Counted from the first letter of the stretch, positions 26,858 to 36,221 are shown. The stretch is DNA of 64,000 nt from an uncultured Polaribacter sp. (GCF_947495205.1 NZ_CANLXV010000009.1:65243-129242), one strand, 5' to 3'. Translations and numbers: made by a program. The notes: generated from the letters alone by a model not told the origin.

Positions 26858-28285
26858 TTAAGCATCTTTAAAAAATTCATCTTTAAACCCAATTAAATAC
26901 AATTTTTCTTGAGCTCTTGTAATAGCTGTGTAAAGCCATCTAAAATAAGCTTTAGAAACACCATCTGGCAAGTAAGGTTGTTCTACAAAAACGGTTTTCC
27001 ATTGGCCACCTTGAGATTTATGACAAGTCATTGCATAAGAAAACTTAACTTGTAATGCATTAAAATATTTATTTTTTTTGATGGCTAAAAATTGTTTAAA
27101 TTTAGATTTTTCATGTGCATAATCTTCTTTAACTGCTTGGTATAACTTATTAGATTCCTCATAGGTTAAAGAAGGACTTTCACTTGTTAAAGTATCTAAC
27201 AATAAAACAGTTTCAAAAGGTTGCATTTCTGGGTAATCAATTAACCTAATTTCTACTTCAGCAAATTTAAAACCATACAATTCTTTGACAGCAAATAACT
27301 TTAAAACCTCGCAAATATCTCCATTTGCAATAAAACCAGCTTTAGAAGATTCTGGTAACCAAAAATAATTATTCTTTACAATCATAATATAATCTCCAGC
27401 AGAAATTTCATTTTCTTGCCCTCTAATATTATATCTAATTTGTTGGTTATATTGGTTTGCTCTTTTATTAGAACGTACTATAAAAGCAGTATCTTCTACC
27501 CCATCTTTCTCATAGGCAGATACTAAAGCATCTTCAATATCATAACCGTCTTCTAACCTTTTTATATCTATAAAATTTAAATCAAACTCAAACTTTTCAT
27601 CTTCATTCTTTAATAACAATCTTAATGCTGTAGCGTTTGCTAAAATACCAGAATTTTCATGCTGACGCATTACTTCATCTAATTCTATTTCTGTTACTTG
27701 TTTATCATATTCATAATGCAATTTTTCTGATTCTAAAGCAGGACTTACCTCTAATTTTACTGGTGGTAATTGGGCGGTATCTCCAATAAAAATCAATTTG
27801 CAATTTTTACCAGAATACACATAATTAATTAAATCATCTAGTAAAGATTTGGTATCTAATAATTGTTGATTTTGCTTGCCATCTGGAATCATAGAAGCTT
27901 CATCTACAATAAATATAGTATTGGTGTGTTTGTTTTTTTGCAAAACAAAATCTACAGAGCCGTTAGATTGCTTTTTAGGAAAATATATTTTTTTATGAAT
28001 GGTAAATGCAGGCCTTTTAGAATAAATGGCAATTACTTTTGCAGCTCTACCTGTTGGCGCTAATAACACCGCTTTTTTGTTAACCATCCTTAAAGAATTT
28101 ACAAAAGTACCAATTGTAGTAGTTTTTCCTGTACCTGCATAACCCTTTAATAAAAACAAAGCGCTTTTGTCTTCATTAAAAACAAATGAACTTAACAAAT
28201 TCAATAATTTATTCTGTTTTAAAGTAGGCGAATGTGGAAATTTAAAAACTAATTCTTTGTAAAAATCTAATGGTTTTTCTATCAT
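26858..28285 (-). CDS. RecD-like superfamily 1 ATP-dependent DNA helicase
   Basis: 475 residues. Walker A GYAGTGKTT (48-56), Walker B IFIVDEASMI (about 125), FIGDTAQLPP (motif III), DEVMRQ, and a UvrD_C_2-type C-terminus with TCHKSQGGQW and YTAITRAQEKLYL (motifs V/VI). This is the compact flavobacterial AAA_30/RecD2-like form lacking the long N-terminal region of classical RecD. It probably acts in 5'-3' unwinding for repair or recombination. Convergent with the LpxR-like gene; promoter 17 bp upstream. Confidence 0.92.
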   Translation of the reverse strand: MIEKPLDFYKELVFKFPHSPTLKQNKLLNLLSSFVFNEDKSALFLLKGYAGTGKTTTIGTFVNSLRMVNKKAVLLAPTGRAAKVIAIYSKRPAFTIHKKIYFPKKQSNGSVDFVLQKNKHTNTIFIVDEASMIPDGKQNQQLLDTKSLLDDLINYVYSGKNCKLIFIGDTAQLPPVKLEVSPALESEKLHYEYDKQVTEIELDEVMRQHENSGILANATALRLLLKNEDEKFEFDLNFIDIKRLEDGYDIEDALVSAYEKDGVEDTAFIVRSNKRANQYNQQIRYNIRGQENEISAGDYIMIVKNNYFWLPESSKAGFIANGDICEVLKLFAVKELYGFKFAEVEIRLIDYPEMQPFETVLLLDTLTSESPSLTYEESNKLYQAVKEDYAHEKSKFKQFLAIKKNKYFNALQVKFSYAMTCHKSQGGQWKTVFVEQPYLPDGVSKAYFRWLYTAITRAQEKLYLIGFKDEFFKDA

Positions 28286-28301
28286 AAAAAATTTAAAGTA
28301 T

Positions 28302-28309
28302 CAAAGATA
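28302..28309 (-). promoter_or_regulatory. Promoter -7 element TATCTTTG for the RecD-like helicase
   Basis: Plus-strand CAAAGATA reads TATCTTTG on minus, ending 16 bp before the ATG. Confidence 0.5.
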
Positions 28310-28352
28310 CATCGATTTATAAATAAAAATTTTTATCATTGAAAAAAAATTG

Positions 28353-28360
28353 TAGATTTG
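28353..28360 (+). promoter_or_regulatory. Promoter -7 element TAGATTTG for the 28391 operon
   Basis: A TANNTTTG match 30 bp before ATG 28391, divergent from the helicase promoter 43 bp away. It would drive three overlapping genes ending in rsmD. Confidence 0.5.
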
Positions 28361-28390
28361 CGAGTATACTATTAAAAAATATTATTAAAA

Positions 28391-29149
28391 ATGAAATTAT
28401 TAGGAATGATTATAGTTGCTGTAGAATTGCCTTTGTATGTTCAAATTTTACTTGCAGTTTTGGTTGCCGCAGCTTTTGCTTTTGTAACCGTTAAATATTT
28501 ACCATTAAAATTAAGATGGTTGGCATCAATATTATTGCTAGTTTTAGCTGTATTTTATGGTAATAAAATTTACAGTGGAATTATGGAGCCTATAAACTTT
28601 AATATCAACAAAATTAAAAGATATACTCCTGTAATTCAAAACCTTAAAATTATTAGAGATGCACAAGTAAAACATTATGAAGTAACCGGTAATTATATTG
28701 ATAATAAAGATTCTTTAATTAATTTTATAAATGTTGCGCAACTAGCACTTACAAGAACACAAACTGTTATGGAAAAAGTAAGAAAAGGTGGAGGAATTAC
28801 AGTTGATGTAGAAAAAAGAGTAACAGATACAATTGGTTACGAGCCTGTACTTAAATATTTTGAAAATAGAGACTTTAAAAACATGTTTAAAGTTCCTGGA
28901 ACAGATAAAGAATTTGAACTAGAAATTGGAACTGTAGAAAAAGTACAAGACCTTGAAGTACCTGTATTTAGAGCTAGAATTGAAAAAGAATTCTTGTTAA
29001 AAGGAATGAAACCGTCTTTAGTAAAACAAGAAATAGAAGCTTTAGCAACAGACCAAATAAGAGGAGAATATGTTCTTGTTGGTTCTTTAGATGAAGTTAC
29101 AACTGCAGGTAATTGGCCTCCATTTTATGATAAAAAAGGTGGAAATTAA
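28391..29149 (+). CDS. Membrane-anchored protein of unknown function
   Basis: 252 residues. Two membrane helices are visible (about 8-34 and 42-60), with a soluble part from about 65 that starts with a helix resembling a coil (PVIQNLKIIRDAQVKHYEVTGNYIDNKDSL). This piece resembles the start of pseudopilin/competence-like soluble domains with a helix then Gly-Asn-Tyr, but there is no prepilin cleavage site. I do not recognise the family. It overlaps the DUF3822 gene by 23 bp, and that gene overlaps rsmD by 4 bp, so the three are translationally coupled. Confidence 0.8.
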   Translation: MKLLGMIIVAVELPLYVQILLAVLVAAAFAFVTVKYLPLKLRWLASILLLVLAVFYGNKIYSGIMEPINFNINKIKRYTPVIQNLKIIRDAQVKHYEVTGNYIDNKDSLINFINVAQLALTRTQTVMEKVRKGGGITVDVEKRVTDTIGYEPVLKYFENRDFKNMFKVPGTDKEFELEIGTVEKVQDLEVPVFRARIEKEFLLKGMKPSLVKQEIEALATDQIRGEYVLVGSLDEVTTAGNWPPFYDKKGGN

Positions 29150-29960
29150 AAATAGCAATACAAGCTTAGTTCACCTAAAAGAAAATGAATTATCCATCCA
29201 ATTTAATTTGGATGGATTTTCTTTTTGCATCACAAATCAAAACGAACAAAATACCTTATATTTTTGTAAATATAGCTTTGAAAATTCTGTAAAAACTCCA
29301 GAAAAACTACTTTTAAAAATACAAGAAATTTTTAGTACAGATAGTCATTTGCAAAAAGATTTTTCTAAAGTAACTGTAATACATAGCAACAACCTTTCTA
29401 CATTAGTACCAGGTATATATTTTAAAGAAGACCAACTAGCCAGTTACTTAAAATTTAACATTAAAGTTTTAGCCACAGATTTTATTGCGTTTGATGCTAT
29501 TGCAGCACAACAAATAAAAAACGTTTATGTGCCTTATGTAAACATAAACAATTATTTATTTAACAACTTTGGTGAGTTTGATTATAAACACCACACAACA
29601 GTTCTTATAGAAAAATACACGCTGCAAAATACAGGAGAGGAAACAACTATGTATGTTAATGTTGATAAAAGCACGTTAGATATTACTATTTTAAAAGCTA
29701 AAAAAGTAGTATTAATAAACAGCTTTACTTACCATACAAAAGAAGATTTTATGTACTACATTTTATTTGTAGCAGAACAATTAAATTTAGACACCGCTAA
29801 ATTTAAATTATACTTTACCGGAGAAATAGATAAAGAAACTAGTCTTTATAAAATAGCGTATTTGTATATAAAAAACATGTATTTGTTAGAAAGCAACAAT
29901 TCTATTTTTAAAGTTTTAGACCTACCAAAACATACAAATTATACCCTTTTAGGCTCATGA
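29127..29960 (+). CDS. DUF3822 family protein
   Basis: 277 residues from ATG 29127 (MIKKVEIKN). An earlier in-frame ATG at 29091 lies deep in the upstream gene. The fold looks like two actin-like or ASKHA-type halves with alternating strands (FSFCITNQNEQNTLYF, TTMYVNVDKSTLDITILK, KLYFTGEIDKETSLY), the feature by which DUF3822 is known. In flavobacteria it precedes rsmD, as here; the next gene starts in its last codons (ATGA overlap). Function unknown. Confidence 0.85.
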   Translation: MIKKVEIKNSNTSLVHLKENELSIQFNLDGFSFCITNQNEQNTLYFCKYSFENSVKTPEKLLLKIQEIFSTDSHLQKDFSKVTVIHSNNLSTLVPGIYFKEDQLASYLKFNIKVLATDFIAFDAIAAQQIKNVYVPYVNINNYLFNNFGEFDYKHHTTVLIEKYTLQNTGEETTMYVNVDKSTLDITILKAKKVVLINSFTYHTKEDFMYYILFVAEQLNLDTAKFKLYFTGEIDKETSLYKIAYLYIKNMYLLESNNSIFKVLDLPKHTNYTLLGS

Positions 29961-30505
29961 GAATTATTTCTGGAAAATTAAAATCAAGACGCATATCTGC
30001 TCCAAAAAACTTACCTGTAAGACCAACCACAGATATGGCTAAAGAATCTTTATTTAATATTTTAAATAATACTTTTTATTTTGATGCCATTGATGTTATT
30101 GATTTATTTTCTGGTACAGGAAATATTAGTTACGAATTTGCATCTCGTGGAACAAAATCTATTTATGCTATTGATGCACATTTTGGTTGTATTAAGTTTA
30201 TAAATGAAACCGCAAAAAAGTTAGATTTAAATATTAATACCTTTAAAAGTGATGTTTATAAATTTCTAGACAAAACACCTTTAAAAGCCGATGTTATTTT
30301 TGCAGACCCACCCTATGATTTTAATGAAGAGCAATTTTTAAAAATTGCAGATGTAGTATTTGAAAGAGAAATTATAAATGAAGGTGGCGTACTAATTATA
30401 GAGCACTCTAAACACACAGACTTAACAAAACACAGCCACCACAGCTATGACAAACGCTATGGAGGTAACGTATTCAGTTTTTTTGAAATTGAAGCACCTG
30501 AGTAG
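29957..30505 (+). CDS. rsmD: 16S rRNA (guanine966-N2)-methyltransferase RsmD
   Basis: 182 residues. It methylates G966 of 16S rRNA, in late 30S assembly. MRIISGKLKSRRISAPK at the N-terminus, RPTTDMAKESLFNIL, SAM motif DLFSGTGNISYEFASRG (about 49-65), and the catalytic FADPPYDF (about 116). The ATG overlaps the DUF3822 stop. Confidence 0.96.
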   Translation: MRIISGKLKSRRISAPKNLPVRPTTDMAKESLFNILNNTFYFDAIDVIDLFSGTGNISYEFASRGTKSIYAIDAHFGCIKFINETAKKLDLNINTFKSDVYKFLDKTPLKADVIFADPPYDFNEEQFLKIADVVFEREIINEGGVLIIEHSKHTDLTKHSHHSYDKRYGGNVFSFFEIEAPE

Positions 30506-30576
30506 GCTTAATGCTTTTTGCAAATTATAGAACAATTCATATAGAAAATAGTAATTAAATCTTTTTTTGCTTTTGT

Positions 30577-30810
30577 ATGAAACACTTATACTATACACAC
30601 TAGACAATTAAAACTAAACGATAACGTTTATCATAAATTTATTTGGTTACTAAGTAGATTCAATAAAGAAAAAATTGAGATTTTTAGTGAAACCTCTAAA
30701 TTTAAATTTACTCAAAATCACTTGCAAAAAAGTTATAAGAGCGCGAAGGAGAAAAAGCTTATTTCTTATTTCAACAAGACTTTAAAAACAGATTGAATAA
30801 AATAGTTTAG
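30577..30810 (+). pseudogene. Frameshifted antitoxin-like gene remnant
   Basis: A start MKHLYYTH at 30577 stops in frame. One frame over, from about 30602, lies LKLNDNVYHKFIWLLSRFNK, which strongly recalls the N-terminal part of small flavobacterial type II antitoxins. A second shift moves the reading to KAYFLFQQDFKNRLNKIV (ending TAG 30808), matching the usual C-terminal part. So one ORF of about 75 residues has suffered two frameshifts. A toxin gene is expected next, but 30811-31131 has only disrupted frames. The rest of the 30506-31131 gap shows no gene. Confidence 0.55.
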
Positions 30811-31131
30811 TAGTTTATATGAAAAATTATATCAGGATAATTTACTGAAAGACTTGGAAATCAATTTACTTTGAAAATGATTTCATAAAAGCCTTGATAT
30901 ATGCTGGGTAAATTGGAGTCTTCAGAATAAACAAAACTCAGGTAGAAATATTGTGATTTACTCCATTTCAAAAAAACTAACGGATTAAAAAGCACTACTT
31001 ACAATAGCGTCTTCATTTAAAATACTTACAAATAAACTACTTGGTTAAATCTTTAAAATTATTGCATTTTGTAATTATTGGTAAATTTTAATACGTAAAC
31101 CACGTTTAAAACTAAACTTTCGTTTTTTGAA

Positions 31132-32085
31132 TTACAATAAACTATTAATAATATCTGCTATAGAAACGCTTTCTGCTTCTGCTTTATAATTTTTAACAAT
31201 TCTATGAGATAAAATAGGAATGGCTACTGCTTTTACGTCTTCAATATCTGGTGAGTATTTACCTTTAACAGCTGCATGTGCCTTAGCTGCTAAAATTAAG
31301 TTTTGCGAAGCTCTAGGACCTGCACCCCAATCTAAATAGCTTGTAACCATAGTTGTTGCTTTTGAAGATTTAGGTCTTGTTTTACCAACCAAACCAACGG
31401 CATACTCAATTACATTATCTGCCACGGGTATTTTTCTTATCAATTTTTGAATGGCAACAATTTCTTCACCAGAAAAAATAGCGCTTACTTTTTGGTTTAC
31501 TGCAGAAGTTGTACTTTTTACTACCTGCACTTCCTCTTCAAAAGTTGGGTATTCTAAATTAATAGAAAACATAAACCTATCTAACTGCGCCTCTGGTAAA
31601 GGGTAAGTACCTTCTTGCTCAATTGGGTTTTGGGTTGCTAAGACAAAAAAGGGTAAATCTAATTTGTAATGGTTACCAGAAACGGTTACAGAACGTTCTT
31701 GCATTGCTTCTAATAAAGCAGCTTGTGTTTTAGGCGGTGTTCTATTAATCTCATCTGCTAAAATTATATTGGAAAATATTGGGCCTTTTATAAACTTAAA
31801 CTGTCTGTTTTCATCTAATATCTCGCTACCTAAAATATCTGAAGGCATTAAATCTGGTGTAAACTGTATTCTTTTAAAATCTAAACCTAAAACCTCAGAA
31901 ACCGTGTTTACCAAAAGTGTTTTTGCTAAACCAGGAACACCTATTAAAAGCGAGTGACCTCCACAAAATATGGACAATAAGGTAAAATCTACAGCTTCTT
32001 GTTGCCCTATAATTACCTTACCTATTTCTGTTTTTAAAGATTTAAATTTATCTACTAAATTATTTATTGCTGCAACGTCTGACAT
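31132..32085 (-). CDS. MoxR family AAA+ ATPase
   Basis: 317 residues. AAA+ core with Walker A GVPGLAKT (49-56), Walker B LADEINRTPPKTQAALLEAM, sensor 1 LATQNPIEQEGTYPLPEAQ, and the C-terminal lid with GAGPRASQNLILAAKA. MoxR ATPases act as chaperones for metalloenzyme or membrane-complex maturation, usually with DUF58 and VWA partners; none of those follow here. It is the last gene of the folding-factor operon, overlapping the surA-like stop by one base. Confidence 0.95.
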   Translation of the reverse strand: MSDVAAINNLVDKFKSLKTEIGKVIIGQQEAVDFTLLSIFCGGHSLLIGVPGLAKTLLVNTVSEVLGLDFKRIQFTPDLMPSDILGSEILDENRQFKFIKGPIFSNIILADEINRTPPKTQAALLEAMQERSVTVSGNHYKLDLPFFVLATQNPIEQEGTYPLPEAQLDRFMFSINLEYPTFEEEVQVVKSTTSAVNQKVSAIFSGEEIVAIQKLIRKIPVADNVIEYAVGLVGKTRPKSSKATTMVTSYLDWGAGPRASQNLILAAKAHAAVKGKYSPDIEDVKAVAIPILSHRIVKNYKAEAESVSIADIINSLL

Positions 32086-33467
32086 TATTTACTAACTTCT
32101 TTTTTCCAATTTTTATTAAAAGTACACTTTTTATATTCTTTACCTAATTTAACATAAGTATCTTTTATCTTTTCTACAGCCCAGTTCTCTATAGTTTCTT
32201 CTTTTTTCTTTTTTAAGGCTAAATCTTGTATTTTAACGTAATCTTCTACTAAATCTGCTTTGTGCGTATTTGTTCTTTCTCTCATGTATAAAAATTTATA
32301 CATTTTTTCTCCACTTCTTTCTTCATCATAAAATGTATCAGAAATTTCGCCCTTCTTTAAATCGCTAACTCTTGCATATAAAGCAGGATCCATACCAACT
32401 AAATTAAACTTGCTTTCTCCGGTATATGGATTCACAATTAATCCTTCACTTTTTTTAGTAGCTTCATCATCTGAATATTGTTTAACTGCTTCTGCAAAAG
32501 TTAATTTACCAGCTTCTATATCTCTTTTAATTTCTTCTACTTTAAGTTGTACTTCTTTTAATCTACTATCTGGCACTTCTGGCTGCATTAAAATATGAGA
32601 TACTACTCTTGTATTTCCTTTAATTTCATGCAACATGATAATATGATACCCAAACATACTTTTAAACGGTTTAGATATTTCGCCTTTTTCTAACGCAAAT
32701 GAAGTTTCTTTAAATTCTTTTACCAAACCTGCTTCTTTAGTTACCATTATTTTACCTCCGTTTTGGGTAACTCCAGGATCTTTAGAATTTATAATAGCCT
32801 TTAATCTAAAACTAGCACCATCTAAAACTTCTTGCCTAATTTCTGTTAATTGGTCTATAATTTTTTTGTTTTCTTGAGGTGTAGGTTTTGCCTTTAAAAC
32901 CAAATGTGCCAACTCTATTTCTGCAGTAAATTCTGGTAATTCTCCTTTATCTTTAAGTCCGTTATAATATAAACGTACTTCTTCTGGAGTAACATCTACC
33001 TTTTCTGTTAGCTTAGCTTGCTCTTTATTAATTAAAAGATTATCTTTTTGTACACTGTACAATTCTGCTTTTAAATCGGTTAAATCATTCATACCATAAG
33101 CAGCAATAACTCTATCTATAGAGCCGTATTGTTGTGTAAAATACTGTATACTTCTATCTACTCTTGCATTTACTTCTGCGTCTGAAACTGTTACACTGTC
33201 TATAACAGCGTGATGAGATAGTAATTTTTGCTGCATTAATTCTTCTAGCATTTCGCAATCAGAAATGGTAATTCTACCTTCACTTTGTTTTTCTATTTCT
33301 AATTTAAATTTTTCTATATCAGAATCTAAAACAATGTTTTTACCAATTACTACGGCTACACCATCTATTTTAACTTTCTGAGCGTTTGCTTTTTGTATTA
33401 TTCCGAATAAAAAAACAAATGCAGTACATAATTTAATATATTTTAAAGTTGTTGTTTTCTGTGGCAT
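32085..33467 (-). CDS. SurA-like periplasmic peptidyl-prolyl isomerase
   Basis: 460 residues. Signal peptide ending KANAQ (about residue 29). SurA N-terminal domain (about 30-165), then a parvulin domain (about 175-275, with FTAEIELAHLVLK, GGKIMVTKEAG, GYHIIMLHEIKG), and a second rotamase-like segment (about 280-390). SurA escorts outer-membrane proteins through the periplasm. It overlaps the preceding lipoprotein gene by 35 bp, an unusually large overlap in which both frames look genuine. Confidence 0.92.
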   Translation of the reverse strand: MPQKTTTLKYIKLCTAFVFLFGIIQKANAQKVKIDGVAVVIGKNIVLDSDIEKFKLEIEKQSEGRITISDCEMLEELMQQKLLSHHAVIDSVTVSDAEVNARVDRSIQYFTQQYGSIDRVIAAYGMNDLTDLKAELYSVQKDNLLINKEQAKLTEKVDVTPEEVRLYYNGLKDKGELPEFTAEIELAHLVLKAKPTPQENKKIIDQLTEIRQEVLDGASFRLKAIINSKDPGVTQNGGKIMVTKEAGLVKEFKETSFALEKGEISKPFKSMFGYHIIMLHEIKGNTRVVSHILMQPEVPDSRLKEVQLKVEEIKRDIEAGKLTFAEAVKQYSDDEATKKSEGLIVNPYTGESKFNLVGMDPALYARVSDLKKGEISDTFYDEERSGEKMYKFLYMRERTNTHKADLVEDYVKIQDLALKKKKEETIENWAVEKIKDTYVKLGKEYKKCTFNKNWKKEVSK

Positions 33468-34278
33468 CTTTAACTATAATTTTTTCTATTTCTTTGATTA
33501 ATTCTATTTTACGTTTGTGTAAAATAATTTCTTTAATGGTGGGCTTAATATAACTTAATGGTGCAGTATCATTTCTATTTAAAACTTCTTTAATTGCGAC
33601 CAAATATAAACTTAATGAGTCTTGTTTTTGTATGAATTTTGTTTTTTTTAACAGATTCTCTTTAGAAAACGGTAGTTTTAACAAAATCTTGTCTAATGGA
33701 GTCCAAACAGAATCGTTTAGCTGATATATTTTAAAACTTAATTGTTGTTTTTCTAATGTTTCTGCATCTTCTATGGCATCTGATTTAAAAAGCGATATAA
33801 TTTCTTCTTTATCATTTATAGCATTGTCAAAAGAAAGATATTTCGCTTTCATTAAAATATCATTTAGTTTAAAATTATTTTTATTTAAATGATAATAGTT
33901 TTTTATTACTTCTTCAGAGATTGTTGTGTCTAATTTTTGTTTAACCAGTTTTTCTTTATAGCTATTAATTAATAAACTTTCTTTGTAGTCTTGCACCAAT
34001 TTATCAATATCTGTAATATCTTCCAATGTATTATTAGTGCTTGCTTTTTTAAGTAAAAGCCTTTTAATTGCCCAATCTTGAATAATACTTTTTACCAAAA
34101 TTAAACTATCTTCTGTAGCTAAGTTTTCTGGTAAAAGTTCTCTTAAATCTTGTTTAAAAAGTTTTTCTGTATTTACAGTGGCTATAATTTCTGCTGTATT
34201 TAATTGCTTTTCTTGCACCATAAAATAATCGCAAGAAACAAAAGAGGCAACAAAAAAAACAACAATTAATTTTTTCAT
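33433..34278 (-). CDS. Lipoprotein of the SurA/parvulin operon, no clear isomerase domain
   Basis: 281 residues. Lipoprotein signal with VASFVSC (C16). The mature part is mostly helical with KLFKQDLRELLP near residue 43 and EEVIKNYYHLNKNNFKL near 122, the pattern of a SurA-N-type chaperone region, but the conserved parvulin core (GGxLG...F..A) is missing. It is likely an outer-membrane-anchored chaperone that has lost or never had isomerase activity. Its start touches the upstream PPIase stop, and its end overlaps the SurA-like gene. Confidence 0.8.
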   Translation of the reverse strand: MKKLIVVFFVASFVSCDYFMVQEKQLNTAEIIATVNTEKLFKQDLRELLPENLATEDSLILVKSIIQDWAIKRLLLKKASTNNTLEDITDIDKLVQDYKESLLINSYKEKLVKQKLDTTISEEVIKNYYHLNKNNFKLNDILMKAKYLSFDNAINDKEEIISLFKSDAIEDAETLEKQQLSFKIYQLNDSVWTPLDKILLKLPFSKENLLKKTKFIQKQDSLSLYLVAIKEVLNRNDTAPLSYIKPTIKEIILHKRKIELIKEIEKIIVKDATENNNFKIY

Positions 34279-35915
34279 TATTTATTAGCGTAAAATTTAA
34301 TCAACTTTTTTAATTGTTTTTTACTTACCTTAATAGTAGCTTTTTTCCTCAAATCTGCTATCCATTCTTTTTCTAAATAATTTTGGTAGTCATTCATAAC
34401 TTCACCTTTAATTTCCTTTAAATCTGCAGTTTTGTATGCTTTACTATTTTTTGTGAAATAGCTTTTTAAACCAAGCGTATCTTTAGAAGATTTGTTCCAA
34501 ATTTTTTGCTGCATTAGCTCAAACAACAACAATCCGTCTTCGTATTCATTTAAAGTATTTGCGTATTCTGGCTCTGTGTTTACTAAATTTTCTTTGTAGT
34601 ACTTTAAAATTTCTTCGTTTTTAAATTCATCAAAAAGTAAAAAAACAGGTTTATTTCTTCTGTTTCTAGTATATTTTACAAATTCTTCTTGAGTAATCTT
34701 TTTATTGTTAATTGTGAATAAGGTTTGTTGCAAAGAATCTTTAGGTATTCCGTTGATATTTTTTCTGTTCAATATCTTTTTAGAAACTTCATTCTCTACA
34801 ATATTATATTGCGCTTTTAACTTATTAATAACTGCTGTTTTAGATATTTGCATTCTAGAACTTCTTTTAATTTTAGTTCTTAAATCATTTTCTAATTCAT
34901 TAAAAGGCTTTATTGGATGTTTTTTTAGAAGTTTTACAATATGCCAACCAAATCTAGTTTTAAATGGTTTAGAAAAACTACCTTCATTTTGTAAACCAAA
35001 AGCAGCGTCTTCAAAAGGTTTTACCATTCTGCCAGCTCCAAATTTACCCAATTTACCACCTCTACTTTTAGAGCCTCTATCTTCTGAATATTTTTGTGCT
35101 AAACCTGAAAAATCTTTGCTTATAATTAACTCATCATATATTTTATCTATTTTATTTTTACCATTATTGGTAGTGTCTAAAACCAAAATATGAGCCGCTT
35201 CAACTTCTCCTTTAGAAGGTTTAATATCGTCTACTTTTACAATATGATACCCAAATTGAGTTCTAAAGGGTTTAGACGTTTTACCAATTTTTGTATTGTA
35301 AGCAGCATCTTCAAAAGGTGCCACCATATTAAAGGCAGAAAAATAACCTAAATTACCGCCATTTCCTTTTCTACCTGTAGCAGGATCATCTTTTGCAGAA
35401 CCATCTTCTGACGTTTCTTTTGCAACTTTTTCAAAATTTTCGCCTGCCAAAATCCTATCTCGTATTGCATTTATTTTAGCATAAGCTTTCAGTGTATCTT
35501 TTGGTGTTGCATCTCTTGGCAACCTTATTAAAATATGCTTTGCTTTTATTTGGTTTTTTGTTCTGTAATAAATGTCTTTTACCAAGTCTGCAATAAACGT
35601 AGTGTCTTGCAAATAAGGTGCAGAAAGTTGATTTTTATACGTTTCTATTTCTCTTTTATAAGAAGGCAACGTATCTAATTTTAATTGATAAGCCTCTTCA
35701 ACTTTTAATTTGTAATTGATATATAATTCTAAATTTTTTGTTACGTCCTTTGCCTCTTCATTATCTACTGCATCTAGGTTTTTCTCGTAAATACGTTTAA
35801 AATCTGCAACGCTTGTTTTTTGATTATTGATGGTTACTAGCGTTTTAGATTTTTTTTGTGCAAAAACACCAAAACTTAAAAATAAAATACAAATTGATAA
35901 AATTTTAATTCTCAT
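34278..35915 (-). CDS. Periplasmic peptidyl-prolyl isomerase with two parvulin domains
   Basis: 545 residues. Signal peptide FLSFGVFAQ. An N-terminal SurA-like region (about 25-115), then two parvulin domains in tandem at about 120-230 and 235-340. Each shows the same blocks: KAKHILIRLP / AAHILVLD, then GNGGNLGYF / SRGGKLGKFGAGRM, then FGYHIVKVDD / FGWHIVKLLK. The C-terminal 180 residues are helical. Outer-membrane protein folding is the expected role. It is first of a three-gene set with the lipoprotein and the SurA-like protein. Confidence 0.93.
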   Translation of the reverse strand: MRIKILSICILFLSFGVFAQKKSKTLVTINNQKTSVADFKRIYEKNLDAVDNEEAKDVTKNLELYINYKLKVEEAYQLKLDTLPSYKREIETYKNQLSAPYLQDTTFIADLVKDIYYRTKNQIKAKHILIRLPRDATPKDTLKAYAKINAIRDRILAGENFEKVAKETSEDGSAKDDPATGRKGNGGNLGYFSAFNMVAPFEDAAYNTKIGKTSKPFRTQFGYHIVKVDDIKPSKGEVEAAHILVLDTTNNGKNKIDKIYDELIISKDFSGLAQKYSEDRGSKSRGGKLGKFGAGRMVKPFEDAAFGLQNEGSFSKPFKTRFGWHIVKLLKKHPIKPFNELENDLRTKIKRSSRMQISKTAVINKLKAQYNIVENEVSKKILNRKNINGIPKDSLQQTLFTINNKKITQEEFVKYTRNRRNKPVFLLFDEFKNEEILKYYKENLVNTEPEYANTLNEYEDGLLLFELMQQKIWNKSSKDTLGLKSYFTKNSKAYKTADLKEIKGEVMNDYQNYLEKEWIADLRKKATIKVSKKQLKKLIKFYANK

Positions 35916-35925
35916 AATTAATTTA

Positions 35926-36207
35926 CTATAATGATATAATTCCTTTAATTGCCTCTGCTTTTTTGTAATAACTTATAACCTTATCTGCATTTTGCACCTT
36001 TAAAAGCGCAGAAACACTAACATATTTGCCTGTTTTAGACTTTTTGGTATTAATAACAGCACCTGTATTGTCAAATAGATTTTCTACTTCTTTTACCTGA
36101 TCTTCTGTTGTTGGCACTATAAACTTATACAAATAATCTGCAGGAAACGTAGTTGTATCCTCTAATTGAGCTTTTAACTTGGTGTAAAATTCGGCTTTAT
36201 TACTCAT
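35926..36207 (-). CDS. DUF493 (YbeD-like) small protein
   Basis: 93 residues, the usual family length, with FYTKLKAQL, FPADYLYKFIVP and the C-terminal GKYVSVSALLKVQNADKVISYY. YbeD-like proteins have an ACT-like ferredoxin fold and are thought to be regulators. It lies 10 bp before the PPIase operon and may be its first gene. Promoter TAATTTTG lies 45 bp upstream. Confidence 0.9.
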   Translation of the reverse strand: MSNKAEFYTKLKAQLEDTTTFPADYLYKFIVPTTEDQVKEVENLFDNTGAVINTKKSKTGKYVSVSALLKVQNADKVISYYKKAEAIKGIISL

Positions 36208-36221
36208 ATGTTTTGTTAATA

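Noticed and set aside
34705-35193. A 162-codon plus-strand frame opposite the double-parvulin gene
   Set aside because: The minus-strand frame has duplicated parvulin motifs; the antisense reading is low-complexity Leu/Ser/Phe with no motif.
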